Shown piece after piece: positions 25,205 to 40,427 of a DNA stretch of 64,000 nt; positions within the stretch are counted from its first letter, which is position 1; each line of letters opens with the position of its first letter. The translations under genes were made by a program, and so were the position numbers. This DNA comes from Limonium bicolor. Its lineage: Eukaryota > Streptophyta > Magnoliopsida > Caryophyllales > Plumbaginaceae. The notes beneath the pieces are model-generated. The model was not told where the DNA came from. It saw only the letters and a program-made list of their open reading frames with translations, and did no database searches. Location of the stretch: assembly GCA_023374045.1 (NCBI GenBank), contig CM041776.1, positions 349,059,636 to 349,123,635 of the forward strand, given 5' to 3'.

Positions 25205-25515
25205 GTTCGAGTTTAAATCCCGGGCCGGTCTCGAGCCGGTCCCATGGCTATATTTTAAAATCTGGACCGGTTTTGGTCCGGTCCCGGCAAATAACAACTA
25301 TATTTCAAAAAAGACACCGGTCCCGGGCTGGTCCTTGGTCGGGCCCAATTGAGCTCTACTTCACGCGCGTGGTCCCGTGCCGGTTTTGGTGCGGTCGTGA
25401 TCTTTTGGATAGTAAATCGGACCGGGCCGCTATTTTCCGACCCCGGGACAGTCCCGATCCGTGGTCAACAATCCTGAACTGGTCTTTGACTGGGTTTGGT
25501 CTCGAGCGGTCGTGA
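25205..25515. repeat. GC-rich palindromic subterminal repeat region
   Basis: Dense with CCGGTCCCGG and GGACCGG motifs in both orientations, for example GGACCGGTTTTGGTCCGGTC at 25264-25283, in an otherwise AT-rich setting. Several segments can form hairpins. Its position upstream of the hAT promoter suggests the subterminal repeat region that hAT transposases bind; this is inference. Confidence 0.5.
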
Positions 25516-27254
25516 ATTGGCTAGTCTTAGCCTCTAGCCCTCTTAGCTTGGTAGTCAGAAATTTTATAGTGATTCTTAATCCTATTGATTACTTTAGAAG
25601 TTATGCAAAAATTTAAAATATTTCCAAAGTTTATTGTTGCGTTGTAGATTTTATGATATTTTAGCATAAATTTATAGGAATAGTTTTTATTTGTTTTCAG
25701 TTGTCCACGTATACCTCTACGTGCTAACATAAATTGTTGGTAAGATTTTCTAATTTTTTATGTCAGAAACTTTGTAGTGTTTTCTTTTTAATCCTAATTA
25801 TGGGTAAATCTAGATTATGTGGAAGTGTTTTCTTAAATCCAAACTGGTCGGCCTGGTAGGTGATAATATAAGTTGAGCCACGGACACAAAGATTATGCCT
25901 GACATAAAATTGTTTTCTTATGCAGTCCATGATAATAATAATTGAGAACGAGAATGACAAGACGAAGGTATTAAATATGTAAGCCTGTGAGTCTTGTTTG
26001 ACGGAAGGTTACATAGAGGCCGGTACCTGGTGATTACTGGTGAGCCATTCTTTATTCACTATCCTCGTTAGACGTTTTGAAGTACATCTGTACATGTCGC
26101 TCTTGATTTATGGAGGGGGCATGAAGTAAATATATGTTTCGTACTTAGTCATGTGTGGTTTTAACTTTTATTCATTCCTTTCATGTGTTGCTTTCTTTGA
26201 ATATCACATTTAGCAGCTAGGAGTTTTGGATTTCTGTTATTAATTAGTAGTATTTTCGTGAAGAGACGACAAGTTGACAACCAGGTACAAGCTCCTACCA
26301 CTTGTCTTGGATTGACTATATAGTGAAGGAAGTAACTTGCATTTTCTTCCATCATTGTTCCTTTTCACCTCTTTTATGCGTGTTCTTCCCTTTCTAATGT
26401 TGGGATTGGATTCTGATTTGGTGCTTCCTCAGACCCACATACCTTCCCACTAAATTCTTCACGCAACTCTTGTTAAGCATCATCATTAATTCTGGCCATT
26501 GCATTACCTCTACACTCAAAATCCAGTGACAAAACGAAGTTGCTGGTTGAACGTTTGAAGAGATTCACGCAACCATCAAGGGCAATAAGAATATTAACAT
26601 ATAAACCTCTTTTATCTTATGGAACCAGTACTTAAGTAGAGATGCTTTTCAGAAAAATAATAGTAGGAAACAAATTAATTAATCGGTATCACAAAACAGA
26701 ATCTCACACATCTGACCGGTAAAAGTTGGAGTTATGAAGCAAAAGGTGTTGCACTCGTTTAAGTAGAACGTTCTAACGAATTAGACATAAGGACAGTTGT
26801 ATTTACAAACTGCGTGATCGAACGAATAATAACAATCTTACACATAACCCAAATTTCCCTAAATATTTTCAAATGGATTACCAACAGAAAAGAGGGGAGA
26901 ATATGAAAAAACTCTTCTTCTCATCATCATCAACTAAGCACTAGAGCGCTAAACTTCACAACAAACAAATCCAACCAACCTAACACTAATAAGAAGAATT
27001 TGATAGCGTAGAGAGACAACTAATAAAAGACCCAACCCTTGACTGAATCTAGATATCTACTTCTTTCATTTCAAGACTCAACCAAACATTAAGGATTGAT
27101 TCAAAGCGAGGAGGAATCAAATTTAGGAACACGTGAACTACTTAATAAAAGCAAAAAAAGAAGTTAAAATTGGAAAAGGACCCTTCAAATCCAATCCCTA
27201 ATACCAGAAGGCAATCATCATCAACTCAATTATGTTTTTCCCTTTCAAGTTTCA
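25516..27254. other. Intergenic, nothing recognised; 3' flank of the kinase gene
   Basis: AT-rich sequence with only short open frames that match no family. The last few hundred bases should include the 3' UTR of the minus-strand kinase gene, whose stop is at 27255-27257; the poly(A) site is not fixed. Confidence 0.45.
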
Positions 27255-30674
<3,420 letters not shown>

Positions 30675-32338
30675 GGGAAGGACAAGGAGGGTGGGATAGA
30701 GTGGGAAGCGTTTATCTGTGTGGTTGTGAATAGAGAGGGGCGGATATCGGGTATGAAAGACAGAGACACGGGTGGTGAGACTTTTTTACTGGATGAGAAG
30801 GAGAAAAGGATTTGGAGATAAGAAAGGGCAGGAAACAAGAAATATCAGCTTTTTCTCTGCCCCTCCTCCCTCTCAATCAGTCTTCTTCACTATCCCCTCT
30901 GGGGATTTATCAAAAGAAGAAAGAAAGGCATACGGAGCTGGGAAATCTAGAATGAGATCGGGTGATCCGGGGGACGGGGTTTTGGGAGGGGATGGGATGG
31001 GATGAGTCGATCAATCAATGGAAGGGATGGGAGGGGAGGATACCGAAGGGGTTAGTGTGAAAAGAAAAGACGATGGGTGGTGGGTGGGTGTAAGGTAACA
31101 ATTTCATGGAAGCGTGAATCCGCCATGGATGATGGAAGAGTCAAAGCTGCACTTTTAATTTATTCTTCAAAGAGAGCGAGGCCCCTTTATGTTTCATTTC
31201 TCTCTCTTCCTGGTTAATCTCCTTTCTTTTATTCGTCTTCGCGGATCCAATGAGATAAAAAAAAACCATAAGTTGACAAGAATAACCCTGACGATTCAAA
31301 TGCAGCAACTCTCCTATCATCTTTTGGCTCTCTGTGGCGGGTGAATTACTAAAATGCCCAAACCAAACCACCTTGATCTTTCCTTTTTTGTACTAGTATC
31401 TTTTATTTTTGGCCTTTATTTTTCTTTCTATGTTTCTTAGGGGTGATTTGATAGTTCATTATTTTGTGGTAAGTCTGAAGTCTTCGAATTTTTAGCTCAA
31501 ATATATGAAAAATGTAGATACATGGATACCATTATAACTACCGGGAAAGACCCTATAATTGTTCGGCGGGGATGGTTTGTCTGTCCGGGTGTGTGATTAT
31601 CCATTTTGACTGGTCAGAGACTCAGAGGAAGAGTGAGATGATAACCAAGGCCTTGTTTGTTTTGTGAGAATGACACATTATTATCTGTGGAATCTGAGGT
31701 ATAAAATCAAGAAAGAAGCATGCACACATTAATTATCGCGAAAATCATGATGCAAACTTCCACCCACAAAGTAGTACAGTAACTCTTTGGATTTTTATTT
31801 TGATCGTTAGTTAGTAGTACTCCTTGGATATTCTTATCGTTATCTTTTGTTTTTTTTTATTCATAAGTTCTTATTTTTATCCGTCAAGCTTAATGTTTCT
31901 GAAAATGATCAGTATCTATTATTTAGAATTAAGAAATCCCAGTCGACTTAAGCTACAACTCTTATAATATGAAGTCACATTATTGTTTCTTATATTTAAA
32001 ATACGGTGGTTAATCTTCGTTAGCAATACCCAGACCCAGAGGAAGTTTTCTATATTACTATTATTATAAATTTTCAACGTGCTTAAGTTGGAGCCTTTTC
32101 TTTAGCTGATTGATATTTGAATGACGGAATGTTGCTCTGTCCAGCTTGAACACACAATGCGCATGTACAAGCACAACATTTTCGAGCATTTTTTTAAAAA
32201 AATGTACATTATACAGCTGGCAGTTAGCGTGTGCATCGACATATTTGGTAATTGCGTATGTTATGTCCCTTAAAAAATGCGTATGTTATGTAACTTCTTT
32301 TAACATTTTACGAGTTGTTTCATATTCAGAGGACGTTA
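30675..32338. other. Kinase gene 5' UTR and upstream region
   Basis: Directly upstream of the minus-strand ATG the minus strand is pyrimidine-rich (30680-30900), as in many plant 5' UTRs. No clear TATA box was assigned. Open frames here in both directions are low-complexity. The rest is AT-rich with no recognised gene. Confidence 0.5.
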
Positions 32339-32346
32339 CAAGACAC

Positions 32347-32598
32347 CAGTGGCGGACCCAGGAATTCATAACATATGTGTCAAAATATAAGATCATGTAT
32401 CTAAAAAACTTAAGTCTCATAACATATGTGTCAAAATATAAGATCATGTATCTAAAAAACTTAAGTCTCATAACATATGTGTCAAAATATAAGACTCATT
32501 GATAAATTAATTATAACTAATTAAAATAAATAAGTAAAACTTTAGGGTTTTTTTTTTCGTAGTGTGACACACTACGCTCCTACATAGGTCCGCCCCTG
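32347..32598. mobile_element. hAT-type MITE with 8-bp target-site duplication
   Basis: Ends CAGTGGCGGACC at the left and GGTCCGCCCCTG at the right (inverted repeats), flanked by CAAGACAC on both sides (32339-32346 and 32599-32606). An 8-bp duplication and CAG...CTG ends are typical of hAT. 252 bp, no transposase. The interior has about 2.6 copies of a 51-bp unit starting CATAACATATGTGTCAAAAT (32367, 32418, 32469). Confidence 0.9.
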
Positions 32599-32606
32599 CA
32601 AGACAC

Positions 32607-34148
32607 TTGGACGGCGTTTGGTTGAGGTTGAACTTGAACACGTCAAAGTTTAAAACATTAAAATGTGCCACATACAAATATGCCTTGAGACTATAATTAA
32701 ATCAATTGTTGCGTATAGAAGGATTAAGTGCTGTTAATTATGATAAAATAAATTATAGTACTAGATTAAGATTATATCTATATCATATCAATTAGGTGGA
32801 CCGCTAATTAATTAATACTAGTATTATCGAGCGGTGACCACACTCTACGTTCATGCATCTAGTCTAAGTGCAATGTGCATCTAAGCTTAACAATGTAAGG
32901 CAACCAATAGGCACGAAGCTCGAGCGAGCACTGTCCGAACTGTACATGAATATCCGTATATGAATGGAATATGATCGTTGGGAACGCTACCTTCCTTCCA
33001 AGATAATATGTGGCTAATTCGGTGCTCCCCCTTATTTCATGGATAAGAAGGATGTGGTTAGTGACCGGATTTGTCATACTGTTGCAAGGGATTATGAGCT
33101 CATATTGTTTGATTGACAAAAATTTACAGTATCGACTGCTGTAAATTGTTATTTGTTTGAGATTTCAAGTAAGATGAAAAGATATGTGATGGCTTATCAA
33201 AATGAATTACAATTGTTGCTTAGCAAGAGTTCCCAATTTTTGGTGGGAAGTGTGGCTCAAGCACAAATCGCCTATATGGGAAGAGTAAATCGGGAGTGTA
33301 AAAGTCATGATGATAAATGTTTTTTGTACAAATTAAAAAATAGATTAGATCACATTGCTAATCATATTTCTACCTATATTTACTAAGTTAAAATTTGATA
33401 GACGTCTTCTAAACATTCTTGTACAAGTTTACACATCATGAGCTACTAAAAACATACAACTAATTTTTTTTCCTTTTAACCTTTAAGCATGTGCTCCCCT
33501 TTAAGCCACAAAATATATCTTGTGTATATATGTCACAGATTGATAACAATTCCTTTTTAGTTGGTGGTGTCTCCTTGAACTAAATTTAAAGATTTCTTGT
33601 TCTTTCTAGCTTTAGTCCTCATCTTTTCCATGTATTTCGGCACTTCATCTTTCCAAAAAGTATGTCCTTAATGAATCAATGCTCAATATCCATTCATTAC
33701 CCTACACTATATTTTTTTTGCATCCTTTAATGTGTACATTGTTTTTGTTAATAATACTTCAGTGTCTTACTTCTCTTCTAGTCCAAACCCAAGGGAAACT
33801 CTAGCTTCTCAAACATCTTGATAAAAATAAGGACACAATGGCGTCCTATAACAAAGTATTGCCATCATTAAAATCTATCTAACAAGATACCTAGAGTCTA
33901 AAGGAAATACTTACTCAACATCATGTCATATGAATTTTCAGCGACTAATTAACTTGAATCATAAAAAACCATTGGACATGCGTCACATGGGAAAATGATT
34001 TATAAATGTTAAAACTTTCAATCAAAAAATAACTATATACCTTCATGATAAACAATCACATACTTGCTTACGTGCCTTCAAATTCACCATATTAAACTCG
34101 AAGGTAATATTCTAAGTGATTTTTTTCTACAATTTCTCACCCTAGCAT
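32607..34148. other. Intergenic, nothing recognised
   Basis: AT-rich with scattered short open frames (for example 32859-33119 minus and 33153-33386 plus) that match no family I know and lack the features of a plant exon set. Confidence 0.4.
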
Positions 34149-34153
34149 ACTAC

Positions 34154-35578
34154 TGATAAGTCGGAAATTTACCTAAGTTCACGGGGCTAATTCATGCTTA
34201 ACTGTCTACAATTTAACTTTAAATTCCCTCCTTATTGGCTTGATTATGCTTTATTGTTATATTTGTCTCCTATGATTGGTTTGGTGATGTTTTAGGATAA
34301 AACCCTTACAAAATGCTTAAATGAAGTCTTTGGAACTTGAGTCAAGCATTGGAAGTCAAACTGGGAGTCAAATTATGATTTTGAAGAAGGAGAAGGCTAG
34401 ATTGCACTGGTTTGGGATCTGTTCGTGAATGGTTTCCAAGACCACCCCTTTAAAGAACTTATTGTCGAATTTTAAGGATGGTCCGGGTATGTACTCGTGG
34501 CTATAGTATGGACCATCCTGAGGAGATGCCATCTGCTGTTTTTACATGTGGCCCATAAGCGTGTACCTGCTGTATACCTGGACCACACTCAGAAAAGCAT
34601 TGCGTAAAAGAGAACTAAAAGAAACGAAAGGGCATCATCATAAAGCGCCACCACTGATACAGTAAAAGAAGACTAGGGTTTTTAGAGTGCTTTTAATTGA
34701 TAGAGAGAATTTGGAGCTTTTAATAGATTTATGGGAGATAGAGCAGAGCATGTCGACAAGGCGAGATAGAAGCTTCACCACGGAGTCTTCAATCAAAATT
34801 TCATCTTGTTCTTTCTCTATAATACTCTTTTTAATAGCCTTTTACATCGTCATGTCTATGGCTGAGTAGTACTTATAAATTTTGGCTTGCTACGTAATCC
34901 GAATTCAAGGTTCCACTATTTTTGTGATTTTACTAGTTTTAATAAGATTAAAGTACTTGTTCACTTGTTTAAAAGTATTCTCTTGTGATTTGGCCAATTA
35001 CTAGGGCTTATTAGTTTGTTTGCTTACAAGTGAGAAGTACGACATTCAATAGACTACAAGAACAATACTGTTAGTTTATAGATGGTAATTCCTATAGAAT
35101 ATCATCTGATTATCAAACTAGATTATTCTTAAAGCTGTTGAAAATCAGGAAATTCATAACGAGAGATAGGATTTGGTCATTGTTAATTAGATTCCACCAA
35201 ATGGGAGACCGAACGTGGAATAACTTTGATTTGGGATTTTAATCTAGAGTCTAGTGAACACATTGAGAAGTGAACCGAGGATTAAAGAGAAATAGTGAAC
35301 CAGGATTTTTCCCTCAATTTATCAAGAAAATCAATTTCTCCCTTTTTTGTAGTTACTATGCTTATCCTTATTTATCTTATTTGTTTCCATAATTTAAAAA
35401 ACCACATATAAAAAAACCCCTCAAATTTGTTGTTATTTATTTTATCTTTTTATTGTCTCTCTATTTTGTAAAGATTTTACTAGACACCGCCTCCTTTGGT
35501 TTGATACTTAGGAGAATACTTCTAGGAAAACTTGGTATGATAGACTGGTACACTTACTGTTAGGTTTCTACCCTACCA
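34154..35578 (+). repeat. 5' LTR of the Athila-like element
   Basis: 1425 bp, TG...CA, aligned along its length with 42055-43458. The two LTRs differ by many substitutions and small indels, so the insertion is not recent. It contains a segment with GGATGGTCCGGGTATGTACT (from 34477), a GC-rich motif also present in the right LTR. Confidence 0.9.
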
Positions 35579-35847
35579 AGCGTTTGTCACCGTTTCTGGA
35601 GAGACACGATTATTTAATTTAGTCTTTATTTTTGTTTTTATTTTTAGGATTTGAATTTTGTTCATCTTAATTTTTCTTTTGTTTCCAGATTTTTATTTTT
35701 ATTAGATTAGTGTTAAATTCTATTTATTTTTGTTTTGTTATCTTTAGAAAATTTTAGGAGAATACTTCTAGGAAAACTCGCTACTATAGATCGGTATACT
35801 TGTCGTTAGATTTCTACCCCACCAAATTTTTTGCGTCGTTGCCGGCC
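35517..35847 (+). repeat. Duplicated LTR tail plus primer site
   Basis: 35517-35602 and 35758-35847 are direct repeats about 241 bp apart. Each has AGAATACTTCTAGGAAAACT, then ACTTACTGTTAGGTTTCTAC or its variant, then ACCAA and a primer-site-like sequence. It looks like a duplicated 5' leader created during replication or repair. Confidence 0.75.
35584..35602 (+). other. Degenerate primer binding site (tRNA-Asp type)
   Basis: TTGTCACCGTTTCTGGAGA resembles the primer site TTGGCGCCGTTGCCGGGGA known from Athila-group elements. The differences are mostly C to T or G to A changes, as expected from decay of methylated cytosines. A second, better-preserved copy (TTGCGTCGTTGCCGGCC, from 35831) follows a second copy of the LTR tail. 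Confidence 0.6.
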
Positions 35848-35856
35848 TTTTGAGGT

Positions 35857-36204
35857 TTGAATGTTGCTGCTCCTGCTGTTCCCGAGGTCCTTATGTCTAC
35901 AGCACACCCAACTCCGGGATATGATGCTTTGCTGGCCCATTTCACTAATTGGCATGGGTTGTCTACTGCTAGTTTTGACGGCATCGACCAGTACATGACT
36001 CAAGTGAACTCACACCTTGATAAGTTGACTATTCATGTCCAGGATTATGGGGCACGCATTACTACCCTGAAGGATCGGCAATCAGCTTATGAGGCTCACC
36101 AGGCTCCACACGATGCTCGGTTGGATGCTTATGATGCTAGGTTTGCCTGGATGGAGGCTTGTTGTCTCCCTCACGGTTCACATCCACATCTTCCACCATC
36201 ATAG
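35857..36204 (+). pseudogene. Possible gag remnant of the Athila-like element
   Basis: A 115-codon open frame directly after the second primer-site copy. It is Ala/His-rich with a helical, coiled-coil-like stretch (MTQVNSHLDKLTIHVQDYGA then RITTLKDRQSAYEAH). Such stretches occur in the C-terminal part of Athila-type ORF1 proteins, but I cannot show homology by eye. Its position inside a retroelement argues against a host gene. Confidence 0.35.
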
Positions 36205-37171
36205 TGCACAATCCTTGTTGAGTTTTTCTTTTATTTATTTTTGTTTCTTTTCTTTTGTTTTTGCTTAGTTAGTTTGTAGTTTCCTTTTTTGTTTTTCTTC
36301 TTTTGGAATCGGCTTATGTATTGCTACTTCAGTTGTACTTGATAAATCTTATGTATTATGTTGAATTGTGGCTTTAATGCTTTTGCAAGCCTTTGTGAGT
36401 TTTATCTTTTATTATTTAAGGTACAGGTCTGCAACTGACGTGTGTGAGCTTCTAAGAAAACAAAGGACTCCCTATCGAAATTTATCCAAAATTCTACAAC
36501 CCACGGTGATCATGCACTACTAAAAAATGTGTGATTAGTGACAAAATTTTACCGATGAATTGAAATTTGATAGCAAACTCAATAATTACCAACAAAATAC
36601 TAACAAAATACTAATGAACTATAATGGATTAGATTTTTGAGATGATTTAGTTATGAATATATTTTTTTGTTAGAAAATCACCAAGGAAGACAATAACTCC
36701 TAAGTAATTAGCGACGTAAGAAAATATCCATCACAATTAATAACGGATAAATTTTTTTTTTCTAAGCAATTAACGATGAACATAGTAATCCGTAACTAAA
36801 TTATATAAAATGTTTTCATTAAAACTTAGTGACAAACACATCCACGGCTAATTATCAATACTTTCTTTTTTTATCAGTAATTAACCAGGAATATAGATTT
36901 CATCACTAATTTATTAGATTAACTAAAAAAGATAATGGCCTCTTAGAGAATGAAGGATTTAATTATAAAAGATTACTGCATCTCTTGAACGGAATGAATC
37001 CGTTCCTTCTCGGTTTTTTTTGCGTTTTTCTTCTAAAACAAACAGCAAATACATCGCTCAATCTGTTCCTGCTCCTACCCTTATCTTCCTCTCAAAACCA
37101 AAGTGCTTTCTCTACTCGCGAGTCCTTCCTCTATCGACCTCTCGAATTTGCTCGAGAATCATTCGATTAAA

Positions 37172-37357
37172 GCTTCCTCCTCTTCGGTGGTGTTCGATTG
37201 AAGCTTCATCTTCTTCGCTAGCGCTCGACCGAAGCTTCATCGTCTTCGCCAGCGCTCGACCGAAGCTTCATCGTCTTCGCCAGCGCTCGACCGAAGCTTC
37301 ATCTTCATCGCCAGCGCTCGACCGAAGCTTCATCTTCATCGCCAGCGTTCGATCGAA
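37172..37357. repeat. Six-copy 31-bp minisatellite
   Basis: Units begin GCTTC at 37172, 37203, 37234, 37265, 37296 and 37327, exact period 31, each like GCTTCATCGTCTTCGCCAGC then GCTCGACCGAA. Because 31 is not a multiple of three, a reading frame through it cycles all three frames; the open frame over it is not evidence of a protein. Confidence 0.95.
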
Positions 37358-38206
37358 GCTTCCCTGTTTCTGAAGGTGTTAAGCCCTAGCTCATACTCTG
37401 AGTTATATCCTTTAATGGTGTCTTTCGCATCTGCTCCAGCCGCCTCATCTCAACCCCTTCGCTCCGCCTGAATCAACCTCCAACACTACTCCGACCTATC
37501 CTCTTTTGTTTATGTTCGGTATGTGTTCTAGATTATCTCCTGATGAGTGGTTCTCACAGTGTCTTGCCCCCGTTTCCCAACTACGTTGCTTCCATGGACA
37601 CTTACAGTTCCCCGCACAAGTATTCGGAGTAGCTTTCAGGTTTGTCATGTTCACTCACTACCTTGTAATTGTTCAAGTACCGTATAAATCCATGAGATAT
37701 CAGGTATGTATTTCTCTCTTAACCTCCCTTCTTGTTTTATGTGGTTTGATTTTTTGTTTTTCTCTTCTAGTATTGTACAGGTTCTTTACGATGTTGTTGT
37801 CTGGTTCTTCTTTCTCTTGTTTTGTCGCAAAATTTGTAGATTATATATTAGTATTGAGAGTTTAGGTCAGACTTGAAATTTGTCCTGCTTCATGGACGGA
37901 TTTCCAAGGAAGAATGCTTGTTGTTTATGTTTTATGAGAATTAAAGGACGGAACAGTAATGTTATTATGGTTCAGAAATTCTAAACCAAGGTTCAGCGAA
38001 AAGGCATATACGTTGCTCTGATATGGTTCGGCATAAGAACAATTAACGAGGAACCATCTGCTTCCAATTGTTGTAGGTATATAAATCTGAATAGTTTATG
38101 TTCGTTGCACTGCCATTAACAAGCTAGATAATCTTTTAACCGTTTAATACTTAATTTTGGAAGAGATGATTTAACTGACATGACAATTGCACATATATTC
38201 TACAGG

Positions 38207-39374
38207 AGAATTTGCGCTCGAAAGACTTATAGATTCCTTAAGAGAAGATGCCAGTGAGGTATGACACTTATTTTCTTTATCTTGTTTTTATTTCTTTTTT
38301 AAGTTCGCTTTATTTCGTATGTACCCATTCTGATTAAAACCCTTGAACATCATGTTTGCAGGACTGCTCAAATGATTTCCAACTTGCAAGTGGTCTTGCC
38401 TCAGAGATCAGTTATCAAGTACGAAATTTGATGCTGTGCATCTTTAATCGTCAGCTGTTTTGGTTTGTGGTTTAAGGATGCTCATGACATCTTACTCATA
38501 GTAGTTAATACAATGATACTATCTGAGGTTGTGGCGTACCGGAATAGTTCTTTAAATGTATTAGGCTCAGACATTAACATCAGTGGTTATTTTAGCTTAA
38601 ACCCTTATGAGTGCACACTTTTTCTCAGTAAATATAAATGCCAGGGTAGTTGATCAATGATCAGAGCTGCTGATATATGGATGTCTAGGGTTGTATGTAA
38701 GTAATTCGAGTTAGCGGTTTGAAGGCTGAACAATGATTGAGCTCTAAGATATTCTCTTTTTATGGACCTCCTCTCGGATTAGTTAAGAATTACAGATCCG
38801 TCAAGAAATTCTGGCTTCATGTTTGTTCTTCGCATAGTTTTTGGTATAGTGGGTATTGTTATGTTTCGCTAATCTTGTATCGGTTTTCTTTTCTACCCCA
38901 GGTGAGAATGGTGAAGATCACAGAAAGCATGGGAGATACATATTTTTCCAAAATATACTTTAGTAAGGTAGTGTTTATTCTGGCTGTACCTTATATCCTA
39001 ATTTCTATTTCCTTTCATCGATAATGTGTGTCAAGATACTAATGAAAAAATGCTTCTTGCGTGTGATTCACAGGCTGGTCAGAGTGGGATTTTTAGTATT
39101 GATGCACGTCCTTCAGATGCCATAAATGTCGCGAGTAGATTTAAGGTACATAAACGTGACCTTCAACTGCTTAGGTGCATTGAATATAGGGACAAAGTTA
39201 ATCAGAATTTCAGCACTGTCACTTGTATTACCAACTACGTTAACTCTTGAAAATTTTGCCCTGTTTTAGGTACCTATTTATGTGAATAAACGGGTTGTAT
39301 TGGCTGATGCGATTAAATTCACTTTCAAAACCGGGAGATCTCATGATACAACACCTTGCCCTGTTTTGGGGTAG
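38207..39374 (+). pseudogene. Captured BFN (DUF151) bifunctional-nuclease exons
   Basis: Five exon-like segments with AG/GT borders join in one frame: 38207-38259, 38362-38418, 38902-38967, 39074-39145 and 39270-39374 (stop). The product has EFALERLIDSLREDASE, then VRMVKITESMGDTYFSKIYF, then AGQSGIFSIDARPSDAINVA and SRFKVPIYVNKRVVLADAIK. This matches the core of the BFN domain in plant bifunctional nucleases (BBD1/BBD2), whose equivalents read YEVRLVRVT and DLRPSDAINIAVRCKVPIQV. The conserved RPSDAIN is intact. The normal N-terminal part and the C-terminal UVR-like part are not found. A further captured exon may lie at about 37506-37700. It lies inside the CACTA element, so it is treated as a gene fragment; the frame has stayed open. 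Confidence 0.7.
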
Positions 39375-40427
39375 TTCATATCTACTTTTGGTGGTCACCC
39401 TAAGAAGTAACAAGTGCTTCCTCTTGTTTTAGTAAGGGTAAAAGTGCTTCAAATGTGTATTATATATGTTGGTATCAGTTGCAATATAGATTTGATATTT
39501 AGGAATGTCATATGCTCTTTTTTTTTGGTAGGTCACAAGTGTCAAGATTATGCAACTACATTAGAGGTTTGTTATCACATATTTTGAAGTCTCACTTTGT
39601 TAGAGTTCACCTAAATTGATTGGTGCAGTTTTTCGTATCTTTACTAATGAAGAGATGTATATGACCCTTGAAACTTTCTGATATAAATTTCTTTTAAGGG
39701 CACAATTTCATGATGCTAATATTCTTTGTTTCTTTTTTCGCAGGATATATTGTATTTGCATTAGGGGGAGCAATATTTAATGGATTACTGTGACAACAGT
39801 CTTTTTGGGGTGTTGTATATTCATTGCAGTATTTGTTGTAGGTAGCATGTGGTATGAGTGAAAAGAACATTGTTTTGCTTTTGTATGAGAGAAAACTTTG
39901 GGCATGGACCAAGAGTTGCTGGAGTGAATAATAATTTGATATCATTGATTCCATTTTGTACAGAAACGTATGTGTATATCAATATAAATATCAATTTGCA
40001 TTTGAGTTCAAAATTGTATTATTTACATTTATAGGAATCTGGTGGAAAGTGGTAGTTTGTTTGTGAATAGATGAATATTAACAGAAGTGACATCCCGTTA
40101 ATAATTACCGATGAATTAATGATCTAGTGAGGGTATAGTTAATTGCTAACAAATCAAAAATTTTAGGTAATTGCTAACGGATGTTAAATCCCAAGTAATT
40201 AGTAACAAAATATGATATATGTCTATTTCTCTTAATTGGTAACGGATCATTATTTTTCTTAGAAATTACCGATAAATTTGATTTATTCATCACTAAAATT
40301 TAGCGACGGGGATTACGCCAATAAATATTTTTCATCGGTAATTCGTTAGTAAAACTGATTAGTGACGAATTTTATCATTTTACCGATGATTATTTCGTCG
40401 GTAATTACCTTTTTTCTAGTAGTGATG

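Larger units (their letters stand above)
36515..40424. mobile_element. CACTA (En/Spm) element carrying captured gene exons
   Basis: Ends CACTACTAAAAAATGTGTGA on the left and, as reverse complement, CACTACTAGAAAAAAGGTAA on the right. The 3-bp duplication ATG lies at 36512-36514 and 40425-40427. Both subterminal zones (36530-36930 and 40080-40410) are filled with short ACCGATGAAT / GGTAATTACC motifs in both orientations, as in CACTA subterminal repeats. No transposase frame is present. The 3.9-kb interior contains a 31-bp minisatellite and five spliceable exons of a BFN-domain gene. This is a non-autonomous, gene-carrying CACTA inside the Athila-like element. Confidence 0.88.

Noticed and set aside
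33153..33386. 77-codon plus-strand frame (KMKRYVMAYQNELQLLLSKS)
   Set aside because: No similarity recognised, no splice context, AT-rich intergenic position.
37020..37373. 117-codon frame over the CACTA minisatellite
   Set aside because: Period 31 shifts the frame each unit; openness is a product of the repeat composition.
36515..40424. Reading the BFN exons as an ordinary host gene
   Set aside because: The exons lie strictly between CACTA termini with an ATG duplication, and the N-terminal and C-terminal regions of the family are missing.
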